This document shows positions 34,097 to 44,275 of a stretch of DNA of 64,000 bases, piece by piece; position 1 is the first letter of the stretch; each line of letters starts with the position of its first letter. Made by a program: the position numbers and the translations under genes. The notes under the pieces were generated by a model that saw nothing but the letters and a program-made list of their open reading frames with translations, was not told the origin of the DNA and did not search any database. This DNA comes from Cornus controversa (Eukaryota; Streptophyta; Magnoliopsida; Cornales; Cornaceae): contig CM048849.1 in assembly GCA_026545225.1 (NCBI GenBank), forward strand, positions 12,345,541-12,409,540, given 5' to 3'.

Positions 34097-35499
34097 TGAT
34101 GTGGCTAAACTTGATTGTAATTGTAAGCTTATTTTTGCCCTTTTTCAAAATATAACTTAACCACTCGCAAGAGCACGAATCTTTGTAGATACGGTTCTAT
34201 ATAGAGGGTATCGATCCCACGGGGACTAGTTGTTAATTGTCTTGAAGAGAGATTAATTCCACTTTAATTCTAAAAACAAGGTTTTGATTTTTGTTTTAAA
34301 ACTATTGCATGAAAAGTAAAAACACTAAATTTAAAGAGTTGTAAGTTGGGAGAGAGAACTAGGGGTGGTTTCCACCACTAGCCATTCATATGTCCATAAA
34401 TGTAGCAAGCTTGGGATTTATAAAATTAAATGTCTAACAATGTCATTAGGCTTGTGACCTCAATAACATATCAAAAGATCAATGTGTGTGCAAACCTATC
34501 ATAATCCATCTTCAACAAGCATAGTTCTTCAACCTAACTAATTACTCTACTCTCTAAGTGAATCTAAATGCATCCAAACTACCTCATCTTGCCATGGTTT
34601 ATACAAGCAAGAACAACACATTCAATTTAAATACCATTACTTAGCCATCACTTACACTTTTTGTAGAAGATGCACGTGTTGTGCATTCATAAGATGGATT
34701 CTACTCTAAGACAAGAATAAAAACATCATATGAATATATATAAGAAATGTATAAGTGTACATCAACACTAGACTAAGTAATCAACATTTAAATACAAATC
34801 CCAAATAATGCTACAAAAATGAACAAGTTTACTTGGCTAGGGGTTTCACCCACACCCTAGTAGAGAAGTTAGTTGATCATGGCAGCCTTGCATTCTTCCA
34901 TTGATGAAGAAAATGAAGCTTCAAGGTCTGGTTCAGCTTCCCCTTCTCCTCTCCCGAAAGTCTCTATGTATCTTGTCTCTCTCTCCATGAGAAAAATGGC
35001 TCCTTTTGTGCATATTTGGCTACTTTTTCATCCTTGGGACCCACCATGTATATATATATAGCAATATATATACCAACTAAGTCAATAATATCTCCATATG
35101 TCTTGTTCAAGTCAGAAAATCCATCCAAGTCGTGCAAAAAGGTGGATTTTGTTGCAAGTGGGAGAGTAGGTGAGCAAGTGGGCAAGTGGGTCTGCAGAAT
35201 CTCGATTGATCGAGATTGGAATCTCGATTGATCGAGATTTCGATTAATCTAAATGCATGTCTCGATCAATCGAGATATCGATTGATCAAGATCAACATCT
35301 TGATTGATCGAGATGCCTTAGCTTCATTTCTGAATTCTGCTCTTCAACCGCAAATGGCCTCAAACATTGCTCCTTTTGGTACAAGACCTGCAATACATCA
35401 AAAACACAAAAATACCGTAAACGTACCTCAGTAAACGTAATAACGGGACTAACATATGTAATAAAGAGGGTTCAAATGCATAGTATTGAACACTTATCA
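34097..35499 (-). mobile_element. Solo LTR of another Ty3/gypsy-like element, 1403 bp
   Basis: On the minus strand it starts TGATAAGTGTTCAATACT and ends TTTAGCCACATCA. A 5-bp duplication ATATA flanks it (34092-34096, 35500-35504), and the flanks rejoin the long LTR copy 2. There is no internal region or second LTR, so LTR-LTR recombination probably removed the rest. It holds a cluster of ATCTCGATTGATCGAGAT words at 35196-35320. Short frames inside are accidental. Confidence 0.88.
35196..35320. repeat. Near-palindromic ATCTCGATYRATCGAGAT words
   Basis: At least four copies in both orientations (ATCTCGATTGATCGAGAT twice, TCTCGATCAATCGAGAT, ATCTTGATTGATCGAGAT) within about 125 bp of the solo LTR. 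Each half can pair with the other. Confidence 0.8.
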
Positions 35500-35644
35500 A
35501 TATACATACTGGTCATTCCCTACCTAGTTCATGTTTTCAGAAAACAAAATCATCTTATACATTGTTCTGACAAACCCTTATTATTCAACAATGAACACAT
35601 TCTTTAAGTTCAAAATAAAGAAACATATGCATGCATTTTATTAA

Positions 35645-35950
35645 ATCTAGGCAATCCTGACATGCCAAATATAATGTATAGACACCTTATTAGGTATGGG
35701 CGATCCTGACACGCTGGGCAATCCTGACATGCCAAATAAAATGTATAGATACCTTATTAGGTATGGACGATCATGACACCCCGGGTAATCCTAACATGCC
35801 AAATAAAACACATAGATACCTTATTAGGTATGGGCGATCCTGACACGCCGGGCAATCCTTACATGCCAAATAAAATGTATAGATACCTTATTAGGTATAA
35901 GCGATCCTAACACGCCGAACAATCCTTACATGCCAAAAATAATATATAGA
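35645..35950. repeat. 67-bp hairpin minisatellite, about 4-5 units
   Basis: The same unit type as 12540-13425. GATACC cores lie near 35681, 35748 and 35815 (period 67), with GGCG...CGCC and GGCA...TGCC elements. Confidence 0.9.
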
Positions 35951-36299
35951 TACTTCTCAATATGAAATCTAAAATAAACAAGGTGCATTATGATTTTAAT
36001 TTGCACAAACAAAGTAATTCAAATTATCCGATATGAAATTATCACCATAAGACAAATTGTTCACAAGTAAACTATAATCAAGTATTTCATGGGCATTTAT
36101 ATGTTTAAAGGAAATACATTCAAGTAAATCAAATAACACAATTATCCACTTTAGAAGCAAACACCCAATCAAACCTCCAATTTATCTAAACCTTCAAGGG
36201 AGTCAAAACCTAACTCGAACATAGTTCTCCTGCCTATTCTACTTGTAAGAATCCTAATTAAACATTCTGGAATTTTCTAGAATTTTTGAGAATTTAAGA

Positions 36300-36960
36300 A
36301 AATATTTTTCCCGCAAAATAAAATAAAAGATAAATTTTGAGGCATACTTTAAAATCGATAAAACCATAAGGGAAACTCATTTCCATCTAAAATTTAAAAC
36401 CCAGGTGCGTTTTAACCCTATAAAGTTACCTGAATTTTTTTAAAATTTTTCTGGAATTTTAAAATATTTTCTAAAAATAAAAATGGTGAAAACCCAACTT
36501 TTAGACACTTTAAAAATCAAATGAACTTCAAGGGAAGCTCATTTCGAGTTGAAAACTTAAACCCAAGTGAATTTAATCCCCAGAATGTTACAGTAAAAAT
36601 TTTGGAATTTCTGGAATTATAAAAGTATTTTCAAAAATAAAAGAAATTGAAAAACCCACTTTTAGACAATTTAAAAATTAATTTAAAGATAAGGGTAAAT
36701 CATTTCGACATAAAATTTAAAACCCAAGCTCCTTAAACCCCCAGGGAGTTGACATAATATTTTGGAAATTTTTGGAACTATAAAAGTATTTTCTAAAATA
36801 AAAGAAGGTAAAAAACCCAACTTTTGGACACTTTAAAAATCAATTGAACTACAAGGGGAGCTCATTTCAACATGAAAATTTACACCCAAGTTCATTGAAC
36901 ATCCAAGAAGTTACAATAAAATTTTGAGAATTTTTAGAAGCATAAAAGTATTTTTAAAAA
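36300..36960. repeat. 161-bp imperfect tandem repeat, about 4 units
   Basis: The word AACCCAACTTTTAGACACTTT (or a variant) recurs near 36328, 36490, 36651 and 36812, with TGGAATTTCTGGAATTATAAAAG-like text between. LTR copy 1 has only one or two units at the matching place (about 23560-23720). Confidence 0.75.
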
Positions 36961-37810
36961 AATGAAGTTTCAACTTTTCAAGTTTTTCCAAAAACTGCAA
37001 AAATATAAAAGAAATATCAAAACAATTCGGAATGGGCCCATATTGGACATAGAGGTGGGCCCCAGCGAGTGGGGCCCAAAAAATCTTTTCTGGCCATCGG
37101 CCGGTGCCGGTGCCGGCTGTACGCGCCGGCTGGGGTCATCTTCTGCAGCGCGCTGGGGATTCTTCCGCCGCGTTTTTCGGCAACTCCCAACTTCCGTTCA
37201 CCCCAATTTTTGTATCGATCTTCTCCCGGCCCTTGATCCCCTCTACCCTTTGGTGCAAAAAGCCCTCTCAAAAACAGTCCGAATAAAAAACCCCCGATTC
37301 ACAAGTTCTAGGGTTCTTCGCAAAATTCAAAAATTTAAACTCAAATTTCTCACGATCTGTTTTCCTAAAGATCAATGGTCATTTACTGGGCATTAGCAAC
37401 TCAAAAGGTTTACAAATTGACACCTTTTCCATCCTAAATTCATGCATGAATGAATTTCTATCCATTAAAAACATATACATTAAATATATATATATATATG
37501 CCTATATTCATACATATATAAATCTATACTCCTATATACAATTAGCATAATTTTTCTCATGAAATTTATCAACAGCAACAGAAAAATAAACATATAATTG
37601 TATACAAATTTTCAATATAAAGATAATCCTCAAACCTACACAATGCATACGGATTCAAAGGGGAAGGGAAGAATCAAACTTGCCTGTTTGACAATTCAAC
37701 AACTCGTTCATCCGATCGTTCCTTCACTCCCTTCTCTCTTTCGTTTACTCGCTTGGTTTCTGTGCGTAAGCAAACGGCAAAAACCCTAGTCTCTTATTTT
37801 TTTTCTTACC

Positions 37811-38480
37811 ATGTAACCCCTCTCCTCCACCACCCTCGCCTTCTCTGCCGCTTCTCCATCACCACCGACAGGCCCTTGAATTAAGTTATCAGTTGCTCTT
37901 GTTCACCTAAAATAGAACGACCCAAACACCTCCTAATCAGCCTCTCTACTCCCCTAGAAATCCAGAAAAAGTACACCGACACATCCATGATCCAAATAAC
38001 AACCACCCATATGCCAAAGGTACCCTTAAATTAACCACTAATTCGCTCAAGAACAACGACGCACCAAAAAAACCTCTTAGTTACATCCCCAAAAAAGTGT
38101 CTTAATTATCCTAACATCACTAAGAATAATAATAGACACATAAAACACTCAACAACTGCTACAATTCAATAACTAAAAAGATGAGAACAGAGAATTCACT
38201 TGCCTAGAGATTCAGTGGTGGAGTTCGATTCGAAGGCGTGTAGGTGGTGGTGTGGTTCGTGTGCGGAGATCGCCGATGAAATGGAAAGAGAGAGAGAGTA
38301 GCCTGTAGAGGAAAGACAATATCGGAGACGGCCAAAAAAGTGAAAAACAAAAACAATAGATCAACAATTGATATTCTAGAATCGAAACTCACCTTTACAA
38401 TAGGAGATCTTGAGCAACTGCTCGATCACTTTTCAATCGACATGACTATCATCGACGGTGAGCACATGGAGGTTCTATCA
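37811..38480. other. Unassigned sequence beyond LTR copy 2
   Basis: Contains a C/T-rich stretch and small open frames with no recognisable product. May include the decayed start of the long LTR. Confidence 0.4.
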
Positions 38481-38641
38481 TCGACTCCGATCCTCATCCT
38501 CTGTGATGCTGGGATCATCGATGGCCGTTGTAGGTGCGTCAAGGCTACATCGGTTGGATCTGGCCATTCAAAAACAACACCACTGAAGCTGATGGTTCAT
38601 CAGTGGGATTTATTGTAGATCTCGCACGCGAATTGGCTGTA

Positions 38642-38663
38642 ATATATATATATATATATATAA
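38642..38663. repeat. TA microsatellite
   Basis: Uninterrupted TA run of about 22 bases, followed by GA-rich sequence to about 38880. Confidence 0.85.
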
Positions 38664-39089
38664 TTAATTAACATAAAGAGAAAGAGAGAGAGTGTGTGAG
38701 TAGATCTCGCACACGAATCGACAAGCAACTAACATAAAGAGTGAGAGTGATATCATCACTCTCGATCTGCAATATAAGAAATAAAAAAAATTAACTAACA
38801 TAGAGAGAGAGAATGATTTAAAATATGAGAGAGAAGAGAGAGATGTAAAAGAGGAGAGTGAAAAGAAATAAAAGAAATGAATGTGTGGAAGGGTGTGATA
38901 TGAAATCAGTGGGTGAATAATGACCGTACATTGAAGATTGGGAGAGTAATTTTAGACCATAGATAGGCACATATATTTTGAACCGTCAGATTAATTTTTT
39001 AAGCATTTCTAACCATTAGACGATGAAATATTTTTGGAGGGAAATTCAAATATACAAACCTCAAATGTAGTATATATATATATATATGA

Positions 39090-39535
39090 CGGAAGCTATT
39101 TTGACGATTGCCTGTCAGGGATGAAGCAGATGATGCCATCTCTGGCGGTGACGCAACGGAATGTAATGATTACTGGAAATTGATAGGATCTGATACCATG
39201 TTAGAAATAAAGAAACTCAAGTTGACTTTATATAACTCACGTTGAGTTTGAGAGTGATATTAAATTATATATTTTTTATTATATCTACTGTTAGATTATA
39301 CATCTTTTGCTAAATAGCATACGTTTCTTACACCTTCTCCCAAACCATCTAGGACTAGGATTTCTTCTACGATTGACCATTGGGGGATGAAGCAGATGGT
39401 GTCATCCCCGGTGGTGAGGGTGATGGACAATGAAGAGTACCGGGATGTGATAGGCTCTGATACCATAATAGAAATAAAGAAAGAGAATTGAACTTGAGTT
39501 GAACTATCATATTTTTTCTTCTTTTATTATCTGCA
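39090..39535 (-). mobile_element. Two partial copia LTR/primer-site/gag-start fragments
   Basis: Two successive pieces each read, on the minus strand, as LTR end, then a TGGTATCAGA-type primer site (about 39186-39198 and 39453-39465), then a leader and a Ser/Thr-rich gag start. The LTR side begins TGTTAGAAATAAAG (39199). They are short remnants, related to the better one at 43117-43439. Confidence 0.55.
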
Positions 39536-40229
39536 TAATATATATATATATATATCTATATTACATTTGAGCTTTGGGTTTGAATTTCCCTCGAAAAAAA
39601 ATTCATCATCTAACGGCCAGAAATGCTTAAAAAATCAATCTAAAAAATACCAATGTCTATCTACAGTCTAAAATTAGTCTCCTAATCTTCAATCAACGGT
39701 CATGATTAATCCACCCCCACTACATTCTATATCACACTCTCCCACTCACTATTATTTTTATTTTTTTCCCTTTCCTCTTTTATATCTCTGTATCCGTCTC
39801 TGTCTTTGTCTCTATCTCTATCTCTCTCTCTCCTTCTCTCTCTCAGTTCAAAGTTCAAATAGACCATCAATGCCAGATCCAGCCAGTCACGACCTCCTTC
39901 AAAGTTCAAACACACCATCAATGGAAAAACTTTCACAAACCCATCTTGATTCACTCTGGTTCGGCCAGATCCGATCGACTCGACGAACCTGCAATGACCA
40001 CCGGAGCCACTACTTGATCTGCAAGAAGAAGCTGACTATCGGTCTGGCATAACTCTTGACGCACCTACAATGGTTGCTGGAGCCGTTGCTCAATCTAGAA
40101 AAAGAAGCCATCCGGCATTGACCGGCTCGATCTGGAAGAAGAAGCCAATCGGTCCAGCGTTCTTCTTGAAGCTCTCGACGCACCTGCAACGGCTCCAGCA
40201 GATGTGATTCTACGACATCAAGCAAAAGG

Positions 40230-41030
40230 CCGAAGATAAGTTCGCCACCAGCAGCACCCTAAGCAATGGCGGCAAGTAGAGGATCGGTGTCATTGATACT
40301 ATGGATCTATGTCTGAAAATTTGCTCTAAATTTTGCTTCTTGAGGTGGGTTAACGTGTATGAGGCTTAGAGTTTGAGATTCTATTTCAATAAATTTGCTT
40401 GAGAAATTTTATCTTGGATTCTAGTGTTAGAGATGGATTTTTATGTACTATTTTTGAAATTTCAGGTGGTCTCAATTAGCACAATTGTTTCACTTTGTTT
40501 TCAGGGATTTGTTTGATTTTTTATTTTTTTTATAATTTAGTATTGAGTTTTAGGATTTTTTTCCTTTCCTTTTTTTTTGTTCTTTAGTTTAATTTTTGTT
40601 TTTTTTTTTGGGATGGGGTTTTAAGTTCAGATGGCTTTCTTTTTGTTATACTTGAATTTGAGATGTGAAGTTTTCTTTTTGTTTCTGTGGATTTATTTGG
40701 GAAATTCTAACCAAGTGTTGTTTTTCTATCTAAGTTTATGCTTATTGGACCTGAAATATGATACGTGTGTATTTTACTCAGAAGAAATTCACATACTATC
40801 TCTAGTCCGGATAGAGAATTTGGATCTGGGTTTTGCTTTTCGAAGTGAATTTATAAAAAGTCTAAAGTGAATCGAAGATGAGTTTGTTTTCCTAATTGTT
40901 TTCACTCGTTCTGTAGGTTTTTGAGAATGGGTTTGTGTTTCTCATACTTGAAATTTGAACTAACAGTATAGGGGTTTGATTGAATTTGCTCTATTTTCCT
41001 AATTGCCCTCATATTCTATGATTGGTTTCA
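40230..41030. other. Non-coding sequence upstream of the GRF fragment
   Basis: T-rich, intron-like sequence ending in a plausible 3' splice site (TTGGTTTCAG at 41022-41031). A QLQ domain, which should precede WRC in a full GRF gene, is not visible in any frame. Confidence 0.45.
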
Positions 41031-41031
41031 G

Positions 41032-41306
41032 TTATAGGATTCAGTCATCAAGGATTCGATTACATGAGCATGATGGATCCTAAACCTGGAAGGTATAGAA
41101 GAACTGATGGAAAGAAATGGAGGTGCAGTAGGAATGTGGTTCTGGATAAGAAATGCTATGAATGTCAAATGCACAGAGGTCGTCAGCATTCAAGAAAGCT
41201 TATGGAAGCTTCTGAGATTACTTCAGAATCAAATGCAAGCACAACTTCAATCTTAACTGCTCTCTCACTCCACAAAACGTGGTCTATGGGTTTTAAATGG
41301 GGATGA
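41032..41306 (+). pseudogene. Growth-regulating factor (GRF) fragment: WRC-domain exon, degenerate
   Basis: GRFs are plant transcription factors that act with GIF co-activators in leaf and meristem growth, and have an N-terminal QLQ and a WRC DNA-binding domain. Here only a WRC exon is found: [20 protein letters not shown] and then HRGRQHSRK. The exon starts after a good AG acceptor and ends at TGA 41304-41306, soon after the domain. The WRC zinc ligands are damaged: the first Cys is Tyr (GRYRR) and the Cys/His pair after the spacer reads CYECQ, with no His in place. With no QLQ exon and a short C-terminus, this is most likely a pseudogene or captured exon. Loss of zinc binding is inferred, not shown. 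Confidence 0.7.
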
Positions 41307-41874
41307 TTAAATCTTTGAAATCAAATGGGAAGAGGGAAGTGATTGGCTTTGATTGTGGGATGTTTAGTGGCTGAAATAGGAGGTGGACATAAAGGATGGT
41401 GGCTTTTCCATGCATAGTTGAGAGTGAGAGAGAGAGAAGTATCAGTTGTTTCCTTTCCTCTCACTTGTGTTGTGTGCAGAGTGAGTGATGAATAAAGTTG
41501 AGTATTAGTATTATGTATATGAATATGTAATGTAAAAATATATGAGGATGAGAGTCCTCTCTTTCCAAGCTTTTTTCCTTTGCTTTTTACTTTTTAGTTA
41601 TAAAGGATGAGGAAGTGAAGGACGTGGTTGGCTCTTGGCAGCCATCATTCCATTTGTGCATATATGAATATATCTATATATCTATATAAGAAATCAGTAA
41701 AGTATTGATTTTGATTCTCATTCTTTCTTTTCTTTTAACTTTCTAATTCGTATTGATTTTTGTATGTATATCAGATGATTTTCAATAAAAATGATATTTT
41801 TTTCTTTCTTCAAGTTTTTATTTTGAAATTTTCTTACACATTTATGATTTATTGATGGCTACAGAAGCTAACAC
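41307..41874. other. Flank between the GRF fragment and TRIM C
   Basis: AT-rich; might include a former 3' UTR of the GRF gene. No other feature seen. Confidence 0.45.
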
Positions 41875-42765
41875 TGTAATACCCCGCTCCAACACATGGT
41901 ATGATATTGTCCGCTTTCGACCTGAGCTTGCACGGTTTTTCTCTTGGGTTTTACCCCAAAAGGCCTCATACCATTTGAAGAGAACATACTACATATAAGC
42001 ACATCCCTTTTTTCAGACCCAGGCGATGTGGGATGGCGCACCCTGTACCCTGTCAGTGTGGTAGCTCAGCCCAGTGTCTGTCTTCGCACCCGCCCACTCA
42101 CACCCGTCCACAAGGGTTACTACAATCCACCCCCCTACGAGGCCCGACGTCCTCGTCGGCACACTTCCGGCTGAGTTCAGGCTCTGATACCAACTATAAT
42201 ACCCCGCTCCAACACATGGTATGATATTATCCACTTTGGGCCTGAGCCTGCACGGTTTTGCTCTTGGGTTTTACCCCAAAAGGCCTCTTACCATTTGAAG
42301 AGAATATACTACATATAAGCACATCCCCTTTTCCACACCCAGGCACTGTGGGATTGAGCACCCTGTACCTTGTCAGTGTGGTAGCTCAGCCCAGTGTCTT
42401 TCTTCACACCCGCCCACTCACACTCGTCCGCAAAGGTTACTACAATCCATCCCCCTACGAGGCCCGACGTACTCGTCGGCACACTTCCGGATAAGATCAG
42501 GCTCTGATACCAACTGTAATACCCCGCTCCAACACATGGTATGATATTGTCTGCTTTGGGCCTGAGCCCGCACGGTTTTGCTCTTGGGTTTTACCCCAAA
42601 AGGCCTCGTACCATTTGAAGAGAACACACTACATATAAGCACATCCCCTTCTCCACACCCAGGTGATGTGGGATTGAGCACCTTGTACCCTGTCAGTCTG
42701 GTAGCTCAGCCCAGTGTCTTCTCTTTGCACCCGCCCACTCACACCCGTCTACAAGGGTTACTACA
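41875..42765 (-). mobile_element. TRIM, copy C, with three LTRs in tandem
   Basis: LTRs at 41875-42124, 42195-42444 and 42515-42765 (250-251 bp) are separated by two 70-bp internal regions, each with a primer-site complement (GCTCTGATACCA at 42181 and 42501). The middle LTR has TATAATACC where the others have TGTAATACC. Flanks AACAC and AATGC are not a clean duplication. The LTR-int-LTR-int-LTR form is what unequal recombination between two copies gives. Confidence 0.92.
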
Positions 42766-43116
42766 AATGCTAGATGAGTTTGAAATAGATTTTTGATACT
42801 GCTCTTTGCATGTTCTGATCTGGATTTTTATACCAACTGTTTTTTTTTTTTGACATAGTGAAATCCACTTCCATTCATTTTTTATTAATTTTGTGTTTAT
42901 GGTTAAATTTCCAATGGCTTTGAAGAGTAGAGTTTTTTTGATAGAAGATTGGAAATAATATTTGATATATGGAGAGGTGGAGCTGGTGAAGAGGACCCGA
43001 TAGGTGATGGTGCATGATAGTGTCGGCAGGTGATGTTGGCCGAAATTGGGTGAAATCAACTTCTATTTCAGTTCAAATAATTTTTTTGTTATAGTGTCGT
43101 AGGCACGGGCAATTCA

Positions 43117-43439
43117 GTAGTATATATATATAAGGCAAAAGCTATTTTGACGATTGTTCGTCGTAGATGAAGTTGATGGTGCCATCTTGGCGGTGATGCA
43201 ACAGAATGTGAAGACTACTAGAGATTGATAGACTCTAATACCATGTTAGAAATAAAAAAAGATAATTATATTTGATTGAATTAATTTGTGAAAAATACAT
43301 AATCTTGGAGGCTAAGTAAATTTAGGAGACAAAAAATCCTAGTCCTAGATGATTTAAGAGAATGTGTAAGAAAGTTATGTGTTTTAGGAAAAGATATATA
43401 ATTTAACCGCTGATATAATAATAAATATATAATCTAACA
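43117..43439 (-). mobile_element. Copia-type LTR (196 bp) with primer site and gag start remnant
   Basis: LTR 43244-43439 begins TGTTAGAAATAA and ends ATAATCTAACA, so TGTTAGA and TCTAACA form terminal inverted repeats. To its left, on the minus strand, TGGTATTAGAGT matches the initiator-Met primer site with one change, followed by a leader and a Ser/Thr-rich gag start (MAPSTSSTTNN). The element is truncated at a TA run near 43117. Confidence 0.6.
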
Positions 43440-43769
43440 AATACCTATTTAAGGAATTTCAAAATTTTCTTCATTCCAAAACTGAGAAATTGGAGAACCA
43501 AAACACCAATTAAGGAATTCTAATTTAGCATATATTCATGCTACAATAATCAAAACGTAAAACTGCAAAAGAGTTTTAGAAAAAGATTTATGAAACTTTC
43601 GTAGAGAATGAAGAAGAGGGGCTGTCCTAGAAATTCGTACTTGGCAACTGAGCAGGCTAGTCAGAGAGTACCAGTCGGATTGAAGTTTCCACATAGTGTT
43701 CTAATCCATCAGTCAGAGCGAAAATAAAATTGAAAATCTCCTTTGACATCCGAAAGTCGCCAAAAAGAC
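43440..43769. other. Unassigned sequence before the CACTA end
   Basis: AT-rich, no recognisable feature. Confidence 0.45.
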
Positions 43770-44275
43770 CACTACAAGAAAAAAAAGTGTTCTGACAAGG
43801 TGCAATGCATGTCATTAAAAGTCTTTAACGACTTGCACGCGTATGTCGTTATTGGCCATGCCATGAAAAGTCATTTTTATTAACAACATGCAACGTGAGT
43901 CGTTAATGTTAAAATGTGACATCGTGGGACATACAAATGGTGGTTGCTTTTAAACATTTATGACGTATTCGGCAAGTCGTTAATACGTCATAGTTTTAAC
44001 AACCTGGTTTACACGTCGTCAATACGTTATTTTGACGACATGTAGAGTATGTTGTGTTTATCTTGACCCTTTTAACGACCCAATTAGCATGTTGTTATTA
44101 GATTTTATTTACGGCGTGCTTTGTAAATTGTGAACACTTGGACTACTTGTAACAATATGCTTCGTGCATCGTTAATATCACATATTAACAACATGCAAAA
44201 CAAGTTGTCATATTCTTATTTTTAACAACATGTTTTGCAAGTCGTCAAAAATTTTTTTGTTTTAAAAAAAATATA
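43770..44275 (+). mobile_element. CACTA (En/Spm-like) transposon, one terminus
   Basis: CACTACAAGAAAAAAAAGTG is the standard plant CACTA terminal inverted repeat. It is followed by about 450 bp of subterminal motifs in both orientations (TTAACGAC, GTCGTTAA, AACAACATGC), which bind transposase in this superfamily. I could not find the opposite end (…TTTCTTGTAGTG) in the window. Either the element is truncated or its other end is diverged. Confidence 0.8.

Larger units (their letters stand above)
11619..37810 (-). mobile_element. Nested host: long-LTR Ty3/gypsy element, nearly gutted
   Basis: Two related long LTR copies (11619-25047 and about 25881-37810 after removing inserts) flank only about 0.83 kb, which holds a gag remnant on the minus strand. 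The LTR starts TGTAATACCCC (at 25047, reading down) and ends GGGGTATTTCA (at 11619). The copies are clearly homologous but differ in tandem-repeat numbers, and the outer end of the high-coordinate copy is not found. They may be the two LTRs of one old element or two overlapping insertions. Later insertions inside: Tat-like element 13542-23318, Athila-like gag-only element 26136-33675, solo LTR 34097-35499. Confidence 0.65.
25881..37810 (-). repeat. Long LTR, copy 2 (interrupted by two insertions)
   Basis: Parts: about 25881-26135, 33681-34096 and 35505-37810. It is alignable by eye to copy 1, for example the CCTGAAATATCAACAAAGTG block at 33777 and GGATTCAAAGGGG near 37651. It has fewer minisatellite units than copy 1 but more 161-bp units. 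Homology fades near 37810, so the LTR start is missing or diverged. Confidence 0.7.
38480..40100. repeat. Long imperfect inverted repeat (foldback) with copia debris in the centre
   Basis: The left arm (about 38480-39085) matches the right arm (about 39540-40100) in inverse orientation. The best part is about 190 bp: TTTTTTAAGCATTTCTAACC and GAGGGAAATTCAAA in the left arm pair with their complements near 39620 and 39590. Outer landmarks also pair: GTAGGTGCGTCAAG (left, about 38530) with CTTGACGCACCTAC (right, about 40053). TA microsatellites mark both inner junctions (39070-39087, 39538-39555). No transposase or target duplication was found. Confidence 0.65.

Noticed and set aside
34873..35434. 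Short frames of 60-73 codons near 35 kb
   Set aside because: They lie wholly in a solo LTR; the Ile/Asp/Arg-rich text comes from the ATCGATC words.
39090..39535. A fourth TRIM
   Set aside because: It has copia-type LTR and gag-start remnants, different LTR sequence, and no paired intact LTRs.
40631..40870. 79-codon frame upstream of the GRF fragment as a missing first exon
   Set aside because: It is hydrophobic, low in complexity and has no QLQ motif.
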